From the NCBI GenBank assembly GCA_050293315.1, contig JBNKMS010000031.1, positions 1 to 64,000 of the forward strand: DNA of 64,000 nt. The letters are read 5' to 3'. The translations under genes and the position numbers were made by a program. This document shows, in pieces, positions 41,205-49,739 of the stretch; the stretch's first letter is position 1, and each line of letters starts with the position of its first letter. Source of the DNA: CBFDBF01 sp050293315. Its GTDB lineage: Bacteria > Pseudomonadota > Gammaproteobacteria > Chromatiales > Chromatiaceae. The notes beneath the pieces are model-generated. The model did not search any database, was not told the origin of the DNA, and was given only the letters and a program-made list of their open reading frames with translations.

Positions 41205-41864
41205 ATGCGAGTGATACTACTGGGCGGTCCAGGCGCCGGCAAGGGGACACAGGCAAATTACATAAAAGAGAGATATCAGATCCCTCAGATATCTACTGGC
41301 GACATGCTGCGGGCCCATGTGAAGGCGGATACGGAGTTGGGCCGAGCGGCCAAGAAGATTATGGACGCAGGAGGCCTGGTCTCTGATGACATCATCATGG
41401 GTATGGTACAGGAGCGTATCCGGGAAGATGATTGCAGAAACGGCTTTCTGTTTGATGGCTTTCCCCGCACCATTCCCCAGGCCGAGGCGCTGCAGACAGC
41501 CGGCGTCGGGATAGATGCAGTGGTAGAGATAGATGTACCGGACGAGGAGATCATCAGGCGGATGGCGGGGCGCCGGGTCCATCTGGCCTCAGGACGCACC
41601 TATCACCTGATCTACAACCCCCCCAAGGTGGATGGGAGGGACGATGTCACCGGCGAGGAGTTGATTCAGCGGGATGATGATCGTGAAGAGACGGTGTGCG
41701 AGCGTCTGAAGATCTATCACGAGCAGACTGAGCCGCTGGTTGCGTTTTACTCAGGGCTGGCGGCCGGTGGCGCGGATGGGGCGCCGCAATACCATAAGAT
41801 AGCCGGTGTTGGAGGGGTGGATGAGATCCGTGATTCGATCTTTGCGGCCCTCTCAGGAGATTAG
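41205..41864 (+). CDS. adk: Adenylate kinase
   Basis: Adk interconverts ATP plus AMP with two ADP. The P-loop GGPGAGKGTQ lies at residues 7-16, followed by STGDMLRAHV, the DGFPRT segment and the LID region with GRRVHLASGRTYHLIYNPPK. The LID has no zinc cysteines, as usual in gammaproteobacteria. The 219-residue length is normal. The end is a little unusual: the Gly/Ala-rich linker (GLAAGGADGAP) before the last helix is longer than in E. coli. Confidence 0.96.
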   Translation: MRVILLGGPGAGKGTQANYIKERYQIPQISTGDMLRAHVKADTELGRAAKKIMDAGGLVSDDIIMGMVQERIREDDCRNGFLFDGFPRTIPQAEALQTAGVGIDAVVEIDVPDEEIIRRMAGRRVHLASGRTYHLIYNPPKVDGRDDVTGEELIQRDDDREETVCERLKIYHEQTEPLVAFYSGLAAGGADGAPQYHKIAGVGGVDEIRDSIFAALSGD

Positions 41865-41936
41865 ACTGGTTCCAGGGTGGCTAAATTAGAAAACTCTGAT
41901 ATAATAATATGATATTTATCTTGATGGAGACCGACC

Positions 41937-42305
41937 ATGGCTGTCGTAGAGCTTACCAAAGAGAACTTTGAACAGACCATCAATAACAACGATTTTGTGA
42001 TTGTTGACTACTGGGCACCCTGGTGCGGCCCCTGTCGCTCTTTTGCCCCTACCTATGAGAAGGTGTCAGAGGATCATCCAGAGATCGTTTTTGCCAAGCT
42101 GAATACTGAAGATGAGCAGGAGATTGCCGCCCATTTCCAGATCCGCTCAATCCCGACCCTGATGATCTTCCGCGAGAATATCATCATCTTCAGTCAGCCC
42201 GGTGCACTGCCTGAGGCAGGCCTGAAGGAGCTTATCTCCAGGGCCTCAGAGCTGGATATGGCAGAGGTTAAGAAGCAGATTGAGGAAGAGCGGGCAAAGG
42301 CCTGA
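41937..42305 (+). CDS. Thioredoxin-family protein
   Basis: The 122-residue cytoplasmic protein has the WAPWCGPCRSF active site near residue 30, the thioredoxin core including SIPTLMIF with its cis-Pro, and a C-terminal charged helix (EVKKQIEEERAKA) longer than that of TrxA. It is a dithiol/disulfide exchanger whose partner is unknown. It follows adk after 72 bases. An inverted repeat GTGACGTC/GACGTCAC lies just downstream. Confidence 0.9.
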   Translation: MAVVELTKENFEQTINNNDFVIVDYWAPWCGPCRSFAPTYEKVSEDHPEIVFAKLNTEDEQEIAAHFQIRSIPTLMIFRENIIIFSQPGALPEAGLKELISRASELDMAEVKKQIEEERAKA

Positions 42306-42319
42306 TTCTATTCCATTAA

Positions 42320-42358
42320 GTGACGTCTGCTCACATGTTAGGACATGGCTGACGTCAC
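42320..42358. repeat. Inverted repeat downstream of the thioredoxin gene
   Basis: GTGACGTC (42320-42327) pairs with GACGTCAC (42351-42358), with an inner CATGT/ACATG pair. There is no clear T tract, so it may be a weak or Rho-dependent terminator or an operator. Confidence 0.4.
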
Positions 42359-42408
42359 CTCAATTGCCTAATAATTATTTTTTCTTAGTGGGTTATTGGC
42401 GATAATTC

Positions 42409-42438
42409 TTGACAAATTTCCTCAGGAAATGGTAGTTT
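42409..42438 (+). promoter_or_regulatory. Promoter with palindromic operator upstream of the IscR paralogue
   Basis: TTGACA is followed 18 bases later by TAGTTT. Between them lies the perfect 7-1-7 palindrome ATTTCCT-C-AGGAAAT (42416-42430). Its position would block RNA polymerase, so self-repression by the Rrf2-type regulator encoded just downstream is a natural guess. The palindrome is seen; the binding is inferred. Confidence 0.5.
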
Positions 42439-42506
42439 TATAGCCAACATAAATAGTGGGTATTTTATTCAATATAATTACAAGGCTTATTTAGGAGGAG
42501 ATTGGC

Positions 42507-42989
42507 ATGAGACTTTCTACCAAAGGCAGGTACGCAGTTACCGCCATGTTGGATCTTACCCTCCATGGCGGAGAGCGAGCGGTCACGCTGGCTGAGATTT
42601 CAGAGACCCAAGGTATTTCGCTGTCATACCTGGAGCAGCTGTTTGCCGGATTGCGGGCAAAGGGTCTGGTCAGGGGTGTGCGTGGCCCGGGTGGCGGCTA
42701 CTACCTGGGACGTGAGGCAGATGATATCTCTATCGCTGATATCATCTGCGCCGTTGATGAGTGGGTTGAGTTTACCCGCTGTAGTGGGAACCGTGACTGC
42801 CAGGATGGCAAGATCTGCCTGACCCACAATCTATGGGACCAGCTGAGCCAGGAGATCTACACATTCCTAAGTGATATCTCACTGGAGGAGTTGGTCCGCA
42901 GGGGTGGGGCTGAGGTCGGAGGTTGTAAAAGAGATGAGGGTGACGGATGCGCCGCCTACAATCTCGGTAACAAGCCGCAAGCTGCCTGA
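42507..42989 (+). CDS. Rrf2-family Fe-S regulator, IscR paralogue
   Basis: The 160-residue protein carries the IscR-type winged helix with the ISLSYLEQLFAGLRAKGLVRG recognition region and the cluster-binding cysteines in CSGNRDCQDGKIC (C-x5-C-x5-C), then THNLW. It closely resembles the isc-linked regulator at 49257 but is not followed by cluster-assembly genes. It precedes prmB and hemN. The ATG at 42507 follows an AGGAGG ribosome-binding site. It may sense oxygen, NO or cluster status; which one cannot be told from sequence. Confidence 0.85.
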   Translation: MRLSTKGRYAVTAMLDLTLHGGERAVTLAEISETQGISLSYLEQLFAGLRAKGLVRGVRGPGGGYYLGREADDISIADIICAVDEWVEFTRCSGNRDCQDGKICLTHNLWDQLSQEIYTFLSDISLEELVRRGGAEVGGCKRDEGDGCAAYNLGNKPQAA

Positions 42990-43100
42990 TAACGTAGGTC
43001 CGGCTGAACACTGAAGGTGTTCAAACTTTGGGCATAGCCCTCTAGTAAAGGCGGAGCAACTTCTCTATCATCACTGCTCTCTAAATGCAGGGAGCAGTAC

Positions 43101-44015
43101 ATGTCCAATACAACGGCTTTGCTTACGACCCCACGTGATCTCATCTTGTGGGGCGCCAGCCGCTTCGACGAAGAGGAGCTGTTCTTTGGTCATGGCACTG
43201 AGAACTCCATAGATGAGGCGGCGGCGCTGGTGCTACACGCACTGAAGCTGCCGCAGGATGTATCATCCGAGACCCTGGATAGAGAGATTTCGCCACGGGA
43301 ACGCGCAGAGGTGGTTGCACTGCTGCAGCGGCGAATCGATGAGAGGCTGCCGGCCGCCTATCTGACTGGTGTAACCTACTTTGCCGGGCTCTCTTTTTAC
43401 ATAGATCAGCATGTACTGATCCCCCGTTCCCCCATGGCGGAACTTATCGAGCGGGAGTTTTCACCCTATACCCCGAAGCGGGTCGGCAGGATCCTGGATC
43501 TATGTTGTGGTGGTGGTTGTATCGCCATCGCCTGCGCGCACTATTTCCCCGAGGCCAAGGTGGATGCCGTGGATATATCACCAGAGGCGCTGGCGGTCAC
43601 GGATATCAATATTGAGCGGCACTCGCTGCAAGGGCGGGTAGAGAGCATACAATCTGACCTGTTCAACTCTCTACAGGGCAGGGGCTACGATATTATTGTC
43701 ACCAATCCACCATATGTGAGCCAGGAAGAGATGGCCCAACTGCCGCCTGAGTACCAGCATGAGCCGGGTCTGGCCCTGTTGGCAGGTGAGGATGGGTTGG
43801 ATATTGTCAGGCCTATTTTGCGTCAGGCGGCGAACCATTTGAATCCAGGTGGTATCATAGTGGTAGAGGTTGGCCACAGCGCGGGTGCGGTAGAGCGCTG
43901 CTGGCCACAGGTCCCGTTTCTGTGGTTCGAGTTTACCCGTGGCGGTGAGGGTGTCTTTCTCCTGACAGCAGATCAGTTGAGTGAGTACCAGAGTATTTTT
44001 TGTGGTTCCGATTGA
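43101..44015 (+). CDS. prmB: Ribosomal protein L3 glutamine methyltransferase PrmB
   Basis: PrmB methylates a glutamine of ribosomal protein L3 using SAM. The 304-residue protein has an N-terminal helical domain and a Rossmann methyltransferase domain with LDLCCGGGCIAIACAHYFP as motif I and TNPPYVS as motif IV. The family's HemK-like NPPY substrate-binding motif is intact. The length and the absence of an adjacent prfA favour PrmB over PrmC. Confidence 0.92.
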   Translation: MSNTTALLTTPRDLILWGASRFDEEELFFGHGTENSIDEAAALVLHALKLPQDVSSETLDREISPRERAEVVALLQRRIDERLPAAYLTGVTYFAGLSFYIDQHVLIPRSPMAELIEREFSPYTPKRVGRILDLCCGGGCIAIACAHYFPEAKVDAVDISPEALAVTDINIERHSLQGRVESIQSDLFNSLQGRGYDIIVTNPPYVSQEEMAQLPPEYQHEPGLALLAGEDGLDIVRPILRQAANHLNPGGIIVVEVGHSAGAVERCWPQVPFLWFEFTRGGEGVFLLTADQLSEYQSIFCGSD

Positions 44016-44063
44016 GTCCAGAGAGGGAGTTGATCAGGGCCTTCCTAATTAGAGAGGAAGCAG

Positions 44064-45449
44064 ATGGATCAATCGCTGGTTTTTGATCAGGCGCTTATAG
44101 AGAAGTATGACCAGGCTGGGCCGCGCTATACATCCTACCCGACTGCACCGCAGTTTCATGATGGGTTTGGTGCGGAGCAGTACACCAAGGCAGCTGAGGC
44201 CACCAACCAGAGTGGTAATCCGCTCTCGCTCTATTTCCATATACCCTTCTGTGACACAGTCTGTTTCTATTGTGCCTGCAATAAGGTGGTCACCAAGGAT
44301 CGGGCCATGGCCGCCCCCTACCTGCAGCGACTACAGCGTGAGATCGCTATGCAGGGGGAGCTGTTTGATCGCAGTCGGCAGGTAGAGCAACTGCACTGGG
44401 GTGGGGGGACACCCACCTTTCTTAGCGATGATGAGATGCGTGAACTGATGCGGGTCACCCGTGAGCATTTTACCCTGGCTGATGATGAGCATGGTGAGTA
44501 CTCGATTGAGATTGATCCACGCGAGGCGGACGCGGATACCATCGCCATGTTGCGACAGATAGGTTTTAACCGGCTGAGTCTGGGAGTGCAGGATTTCGAC
44601 CCACGGGTACAGCAGGCAGTCAATCGTGTGCAGTCAGATGAGCAGACCATGACCGCACTGCAGGCTGCCCGCGACCAGGGATTCCGCTCAATCAGTATTG
44701 ATCTCATTTATGGGCTCTCACTGCAGACGGTAGAGAGTTTCCGTCGTACCCTGGAGCGCATAATTGAAGTGGGGCCGGATCGTCTCTCCATATTTAACTA
44801 CGCCCATCTGCCGCAGCTGTTTATGCCACAGCGGCGTATCAATGCGGATGATCTGCCCTCACCCCAGGAGAAGCTCGATATCCTGAAGATGACCATCGAT
44901 CTGCTTACCTCGGCCGGATACCTGTTTATCGGGATGGACCACTTTGCCAAGCCGGACGATGAGCTGGCTCGCGCCCAGCGTGACGGTACCCTGTATCGTA
45001 ATTTTCAGGGTTACTCCACCCACTCCAGCTGTGACCTGGTGGCGATGGGGGTAACCTCTATCGGTATGGTAGGACCTACCTACAGCCAGAATGTGCGCAC
45101 CATAGAGGAGTACTCAGAGCATATTGATGCCGACCGGTTGCCGATATTTCGTGGGATTGAACTGAGCCGGGATGACATGATCAGGCGTGATGTTATCACC
45201 CGTCTGATCTGCCATTTTACCCTTGATTACGCTACGGTTGAGTCGAGCTGGGGCATAGATTTTATCGATTATTTTTCTGCTGAACTGGAGCGGTTGTCAG
45301 AGATGGCCGACGATGGATTGTTGCAGCTGGGCGATGCCGGCATCAGGGTGATGCCGCGTGGCCGCCTGCTGATACGCAATATATGTATGGCCTTCGACCG
45401 TTATCTGGCGGCCAGGAAAGAGCAGAAGAACTTCTCTCGGGTTATCTGA
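44064..45449 (+). CDS. hemN: Oxygen-independent coproporphyrinogen III oxidase HemN
   Basis: HemN is a radical-SAM enzyme that decarboxylates coproporphyrinogen III in haem synthesis without oxygen. The cluster motif C-x3-C-x2-C (PFCDTVCFYCACNK) lies near residue 60, with the HWGGGTP SAM-binding motif following. The 461-residue length and the N-terminal DQALIEKYDQAGPRYTSYPT segment distinguish it from HemW. It lies downstream of an IscR paralogue and prmB. Regulation by cluster status would make sense for an oxygen-sensitive enzyme but is not shown. Confidence 0.95.
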   Translation: MDQSLVFDQALIEKYDQAGPRYTSYPTAPQFHDGFGAEQYTKAAEATNQSGNPLSLYFHIPFCDTVCFYCACNKVVTKDRAMAAPYLQRLQREIAMQGELFDRSRQVEQLHWGGGTPTFLSDDEMRELMRVTREHFTLADDEHGEYSIEIDPREADADTIAMLRQIGFNRLSLGVQDFDPRVQQAVNRVQSDEQTMTALQAARDQGFRSISIDLIYGLSLQTVESFRRTLERIIEVGPDRLSIFNYAHLPQLFMPQRRINADDLPSPQEKLDILKMTIDLLTSAGYLFIGMDHFAKPDDELARAQRDGTLYRNFQGYSTHSSCDLVAMGVTSIGMVGPTYSQNVRTIEEYSEHIDADRLPIFRGIELSRDDMIRRDVITRLICHFTLDYATVESSWGIDFIDYFSAELERLSEMADDGLLQLGDAGIRVMPRGRLLIRNICMAFDRYLAARKEQKNFSRVI

Positions 45450-45475
45450 GCAGGTCCTGTTTATCAGGATTTCTA

Positions 45476-45712
45476 TCAGGCCGACGCCAGATGTTGGGGT
45501 GGGAAGTCGAGGATCTCACCAGCCCTCTCCTCTGTGTCCGGCAGCTCCGGCGTAACCTCTGCCGCACTGATATCGAGGATCTCAAAATCGGCAATAGACG
45601 GCTTGAGTCCTACCTGCAGTGAGATCTCAAGCATGCCATCAAGGGCGTCACGCATGGCCATCTCAAGCTTCTGATCTTTTATCGATACGGGAATCTTATT
45701 CTTATTTGCCAC
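45476..45712 (-). CDS. Small conserved acidic protein of unknown function
   Basis: The 78-residue protein begins MANKNKIPVSIKDQKLEMAM, followed by an amphipathic helix (about residues 12-38) and a more acidic, Pro-containing tail. There is no signal peptide and no cysteine. It is encoded on the minus strand between hemN and the secreted unknown. The ATG at 45712 is preceded by a purine-rich GAGAGAG stretch. I do not recognise a family. Confidence 0.55.
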   Translation of the reverse strand: MANKNKIPVSIKDQKLEMAMRDALDGMLEISLQVGLKPSIADFEILDISAAEVTPELPDTEERAGEILDFPPQHLASA

Positions 45713-45767
45713 GTGACTCTCTCTCTGCCTGGTTCAAAACTGGTATCGGCCGCAGAAGTGGAAACTT

Positions 45768-45836
45768 AAAAAAAACTCTCACCCGCATGTTTGCTGGTGG
45801 TTTCACATTATGGCGCAAGATCCATGCAAGTGAGAG
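45768..45836 (-). terminator. Terminator overlapping the end of the secreted-protein gene
   Basis: Read on the minus strand, CTCTCAC-TT-GCATG pairs with CATGC-GG-GTGAGAG (14 pairs including two G-U) and is followed by eight Ts. The first arm lies inside the last codons of the gene that ends at 45808, so coding and termination signals overlap. Confidence 0.75.
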
Positions 45837-46548
45837 TTAACGTCCATTCGCGTTGAGTACCACCAGTCATACCCGCGAATGGATTGGGGACGGTATCACT
45901 GCCCGCAATATGCATGCTTCCAGTAGAGGCTGGCAGGGTCCCGCTGAACACATTGACCGGGCCAGAGTCCCTCATGTGGGTGACGACCTCTGGCGGGGTC
46001 TCTGGAGATACATAGGAGTAGTGATGGTCAGCAAAGGCGAAGTGGAAGTCTTCTGTGCTGGAGCTGGCAGCTGCACCTGTAGTTGTGATCTGGTAGGTGC
46101 CGACCCTGGGCTCTACATCTGTGATGATCCGGTAGTTGCCCTCACTGTTTATCTCCAGTTTTACTCGGGCGGTCCCGATCCCACTACCAGAGCTGGTTGT
46201 GACTATACCTGCGATTACCAATGGATCACTGGAGATGTTCCAGCGGTGGGTATGGCTGAATGACCCGACGGCACCTCCGGGTACGATCTCCAGCTCCTCG
46301 TTTACATAGAATGTCCCGCCGGCAAACGCCTGTACACGAGAGTTTGCCCGAACCTGGATCGATCCCGAATAACATGCTGGGTTGACCTCTATGTAGCCGA
46401 TTACTGGAGCGAAGTTATTTACCGGACCGCCGCCCGGCGGGGCGGTGAGCCCCCCGGCTGCCTTGAAGGCTGCTGTGGCGCTGGGGGTTGAAGCTACTGT
46501 CAATGCTGCTATAGCTACTACGCTTAGCAACGGTTGTCGTAGATTCAT
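45808..46548 (-). CDS. Secreted protein of unknown function
   Basis: The 246-residue protein has a signal peptide (about residues 1-27, ending near ATAA) and a mature part rich in Gly, Ser, Thr and Pro with a beta-strand pattern. A His-rich patch (SFSHTHRW) lies near residue 98, and another (FHFAFADHHYSY) near residue 170. Two cysteines, near residues 59 and 241, could form a disulfide. The start ATG at 46548 follows CAGGAGAG. No named domain is evident. It could be a surface-exposed adhesin-like or metal-binding protein, but that is speculation. Confidence 0.65.
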   Translation of the reverse strand: MNLRQPLLSVVAIAALTVASTPSATAAFKAAGGLTAPPGGGPVNNFAPVIGYIEVNPACYSGSIQVRANSRVQAFAGGTFYVNEELEIVPGGAVGSFSHTHRWNISSDPLVIAGIVTTSSGSGIGTARVKLEINSEGNYRIITDVEPRVGTYQITTTGAAASSSTEDFHFAFADHHYSYVSPETPPEVVTHMRDSGPVNVFSGTLPASTGSMHIAGSDTVPNPFAGMTGGTQREWTLTLTCMDLAP

Positions 46549-46629
46549 TCCAGTCTCTCCTGCGGCATACCAATACTCCCTATGAGCAGTGATCTTACCG
46601 CATACAGGATTACTCGGATGTCTACAACG

Positions 46630-47427
46630 TCACTGTTTCAGCTTTTCGGTGAGATGGGGTTGGATCGCCTTGAGGATGGCGCTGTGGGTCTTGATGCCTC
46701 CACCTATAATATTGCCGCTCTGCAGATAGTCTTCGCCGCCCCTGATGTCGGTGACGTTGCCTCCGGCCTCCTGGATCATGAGCACTCCGGCGGCGATATC
46801 CCACTCCGAGAGGCCGAGCTCCCAAAATCCATCAAGACGGCCGGCGGCCACATAGGCCAGATCAAGTGCGGCAGAGCCGGGACGACGCAGACCGGCGGTC
46901 TCTTTTATCAGAGCACTGAACATTCCCATGTAGGCGTCAAGGTGGGTATGGTCACGATAGGGGAAGCCGGTCCCTAGCAGGGCGCCGGATAGCCCCTTGC
47001 ATGAGCTGACGCGAATACGTCGGTCATTGAGCAGGGCGCCGGCACCACGGCTGGCGGTGAACAGCTCCTCTCGCAGGGGGTCGTAGATCACCCCATGCTC
47101 CAGCACTCCTCTATGTTTCAGCGCGATCGAGATCGAGAATTGGGGAAAACCGTGGAGGTAGTTGGTGGTGCCATCCAGGGGATCTATGACCCACTGGAAC
47201 TCATCGCCATCTGAGTGGCCGCTCTCCTCTGCCAGGATTGCATGATTCGGATAGGCCTTGCGCAGGGTATCGATAATGACCTGCTCCGCAGCCCGATCGA
47301 CCTCAGAGACAAACTCATTCTGCCCCTTGCTGGTTACTGTTAGGGTGTCGAGGCGGCTGTAGTAGCGCAGCAGCACGTTGCCGGCACTACGGGCGGCACG
47401 AACCGCAATGTTTATCATAGGATGCAT
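46630..47427 (-). CDS. suhB: Inositol-1-monophosphatase SuhB
   Basis: SuhB hydrolyses inositol phosphates with Mg2+ and in gammaproteobacteria also takes part in rRNA antitermination. The start is the ATG at 47427, giving MHPMINIAVRAARSAG, which matches the family N-terminus; a seven-codon extension is rejected. Metal-binding motifs are EESG near residue 67, DPLDGTTNY near 84 and EWDIAAG near 213. It has 265 residues. It is divergent from trmJ with a shared 135-base promoter gap, the common arrangement. Confidence 0.95.
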   Translation of the reverse strand: MHPMINIAVRAARSAGNVLLRYYSRLDTLTVTSKGQNEFVSEVDRAAEQVIIDTLRKAYPNHAILAEESGHSDGDEFQWVIDPLDGTTNYLHGFPQFSISIALKHRGVLEHGVIYDPLREELFTASRGAGALLNDRRIRVSSCKGLSGALLGTGFPYRDHTHLDAYMGMFSALIKETAGLRRPGSAALDLAYVAAGRLDGFWELGLSEWDIAAGVLMIQEAGGNVTDIRGGEDYLQSGNIIGGGIKTHSAILKAIQPHLTEKLKQ

Positions 47428-47562
47428 GGGCGGCATAAGATACAGCAACAGTGGTCTAGTTAAAAGGGATTATATCCCCTGATTATTAACCCAGCATGAG
47501 TTATAGCTGTGCTAATAGAGGGATATTTCTCTGCGGAGGCAGATCATGTACCCTCCAATTCC

Positions 47563-48285
47563 ATGTTAAGTAATGTTCGCATAGTGCTGATTGGCACCAC
47601 CCATCCCGGCAATATCGGGGCGGTTGCCCGTGCCATGAAGAATATGTCACTGCAGCACCTGTTTCTGGTGCAGCCGCAGAGTTATCCAAGCGCCGAGGCT
47701 ACCGCCAGGGCATCGGGCGCGGATGATCTGCTGGCCGCTGCCCAGGTCTGCACATCCCTGGATGAGGCGCTGCATGGATGCCGTTTGGTAGTGGGTGCCA
47801 GTGCGAGGATGCGGAGTGTGGAGTGGCCACAGCTCAGCCCCAGGGAGTGCGCTCAGCGGCTGTTGCTGGAGGCCGAGCAGGGGGAAGTGGCGCTGATCTT
47901 TGGGCAGGAGAGGTCCGGGCTCTCTAACGAGGAGCTTGATCGCTGTAACTATCTGGTCAATATCCCAGCCAATCCGGGGTATAGTTCGCTTAATCTGGCC
48001 CAGGCTGTACAGGTCCTCTCCTACGAACTCTACACGACAGCGCTACAGGGAGATAAGGTCGAAGATGAACCGCGTGAGGTTGCAACTGCAGAGATGATGG
48101 AGGGTCTTTTCCAACATCTGCAGCAGGTAATGGAGGATACCGGTTTCAGTGACCCCAGACAGTCTGACAAATTGCACCGGCGGCTACGTCGACTGTTTTT
48201 GCGGGCGCGCCCAGACCGGGATGAGCTTAATATCCTGCGTGGGATCCTCAGCGCTGCCCAGGGCAGGAAGTCGATGCGGCGTTAG
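47563..48285 (+). CDS. trmJ: tRNA (cytidine/uridine-2'-O-)-methyltransferase TrmJ
   Basis: TrmJ methylates the 2'-OH of position 32 in several tRNAs. The start is placed at the ATG at 47563 (MLSNVRIVLIGTTHPGNIGA), which matches the family; an in-frame GTG at 47509 would add an unconserved tail. The SPOUT motifs ALIFGQERSGLSNEELDRCN and IPANPGYSSLNLAQAV are present. It has 240 residues. In E. coli it precedes iscR; here cysE intervenes. Confidence 0.93.
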   Translation: MLSNVRIVLIGTTHPGNIGAVARAMKNMSLQHLFLVQPQSYPSAEATARASGADDLLAAAQVCTSLDEALHGCRLVVGASARMRSVEWPQLSPRECAQRLLLEAEQGEVALIFGQERSGLSNEELDRCNYLVNIPANPGYSSLNLAQAVQVLSYELYTTALQGDKVEDEPREVATAEMMEGLFQHLQQVMEDTGFSDPRQSDKLHRRLRRLFLRARPDRDELNILRGILSAAQGRKSMRR

Positions 48286-48400
48286 GTTGCAGCACTCTTA
48301 GAACGGTTATAACCACATAATTTTCCGGCCTATAACACTGCTATTCCAGCGAATAATCCAGTAGAATAGTAGGTCTTTACTGGGCAATGGTGTTAAGACA

Positions 48401-49192
48401 ATGTTCTCAAGAGTGAGGGAAGACATAAGATGTGCGCTTGATCGGGATCCGGCGGCACGTAACGGCTTGGAGGTTCTACTCACCTATCCCGGTATCCATG
48501 CCCTGTTGGTGCATCGCATGGCGCACTGGCTCTGGTCGGTTGATCTGCGTCTGTTAGCCAGGATGCTTGCTAACGCCGCGCGTCTCTTTACCGGCATAGA
48601 GATCCATCCAGCCGCTGAGATAGGTCGCCGTTTCTTTATCGATCACGGTATGGGGGTGGTGATTGGGGAGACCGCTGTCATCGGTGACGACTGCACCCTC
48701 TATCATGGGGTCACCTTAGGTGGGACCAGCTGGGAGCAGGGTAAGCGTCATCCAACCCTGGCCGACGGGGTTGTGGTTGGTGCTGGCGCCAAGGTCCTGG
48801 GTCCGATTGAGATTGGCGCCGCAGCCCGCATTGGCTCCAATGCCGTAGTCCTGAGAAATGTACCCGCAGGGGCGACCGTTGTCGGGGTGCCGGGGCGTCT
48901 GATTACCACCAAGGAGACAGCCACGACATCACGCCATGCAGAGATCGCCGATAAGATGGGATTTGATGCCTATGGTGCCACCCGTGATGCGCCAGACCCG
49001 GTAGCCCATGCCATCAACTGCATGTTGGAACACATTAACGTGATGGATAAGCGGATGCTCTCCATGTGTGAGTCTATTAAGCAGATGGGCGGAGAGGAGC
49101 TGGAGAGCGATCTACCAAGCATGGATGACTGTGAGATCACATCTACAGCAGAAGAGTCAGACTTGAAATCTGTCGATAGTGACCAGAAATAA
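48401..49192 (+). CDS. cysE: Serine O-acetyltransferase CysE
   Basis: CysE makes O-acetylserine, the precursor that takes up sulfide to give cysteine. The 263-residue protein has an N-terminal helical part and a left-handed beta-helix of hexapeptide repeats, with FIDHGMGVVIGE and LYHGVTLGG carrying the catalytic His and Asp. The C-terminal extension after about residue 190 is longer than usual and acidic, ending in a Ser/Asp/Glu-rich tail. It lies directly upstream of iscR and supplies cysteine, the sulfur donor for the cluster-assembly genes that follow. Confidence 0.93.
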   Translation: MFSRVREDIRCALDRDPAARNGLEVLLTYPGIHALLVHRMAHWLWSVDLRLLARMLANAARLFTGIEIHPAAEIGRRFFIDHGMGVVIGETAVIGDDCTLYHGVTLGGTSWEQGKRHPTLADGVVVGAGAKVLGPIEIGAAARIGSNAVVLRNVPAGATVVGVPGRLITTKETATTSRHAEIADKMGFDAYGATRDAPDPVAHAINCMLEHINVMDKRMLSMCESIKQMGGEELESDLPSMDDCEITSTAEESDLKSVDSDQK

Positions 49193-49220
49193 TTGACCAA
49201 ATTACTCGGTTATATATAAT
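49193..49220 (+). promoter_or_regulatory. isc promoter with IscR type-1-like site
   Basis: TTGACC, a 16-base spacer and TATAAT form a strong sigma-70 promoter 37 bases before iscR. The -35 region continues as TTGACCAAATTACTCGGTTA, which matches the general shape of the type 1 site through which IscR represses its own operon. The cysE stop lies just upstream, so the site is in the cysE-iscR gap. Confidence 0.7.
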
Positions 49221-49256
49221 ACTTAAAGGTAGACAGTAGTTTCTGGAGAGTGAAAC

Positions 49257-49739
49257 GTGAGATTGACCACCAAAGGCCGTTATGCCGTTACCGCCATACT
49301 TGATCTGGCCCTGCACCATGGAGACGGGCCGATCACCCTGTCGGATGTGGCCAATAGGCAGGGGATATCTCTCTCCTATCTGGAGCAGCTATTTGCGCGT
49401 CTGCGTAAACGCACCCTGGTAACCAGTGTACGTGGGCCGGGTGGCGGGTATAGCCTGGGACGCGAACCGGAGGATATCTCGATTGCTGAGGTGATTACGG
49501 CGGTGGATGAGGTCGTGGATGCGACCCGTTGTGGCGGCAACAATAACTGCCAGTGTGACGAACCCTGTCTTACCCACAACCTGTGGAATGACCTTAGTAC
49601 CAGGATTTATGGTTATCTGGATGACATCAGTCTGGGTGACCTTATGTCTCAGCAGATGGTACAACGTATCGCCGAGCGCCAGGAGGGGAGTTGTTGCAAG
49701 GACTTTATGGATACTACCAGTGTGAGGCGTGAACCATGA
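49257..49739 (+). CDS. iscR: Fe-S cluster regulator IscR
   Basis: IscR holds a [2Fe-2S] cluster and represses the isc operon when clusters are plentiful. The GTG start follows a CTGGAGAG ribosome-binding site. The 160-residue protein has the winged helix and C-x5-C-x5-C cysteines (CGGNNNCQCDEPC) followed by THNLW. The stop overlaps the iscS start (ATGA). Its position at the head of the isc genes distinguishes it from the paralogue at 42507. Confidence 0.95.
   Translation: MRLTTKGRYAVTAILDLALHHGDGPITLSDVANRQGISLSYLEQLFARLRKRTLVTSVRGPGGGYSLGREPEDISIAEVITAVDEVVDATRCGGNNNCQCDEPCLTHNLWNDLSTRIYGYLDDISLGDLMSQQMVQRIAERQEGSCCKDFMDTTSVRREP

Noticed and set aside
46582..46977. A 131-codon plus-strand frame over suhB
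   Set aside because: It is antisense to suhB, which has intact metal-binding motifs and the standard neighbour trmJ.
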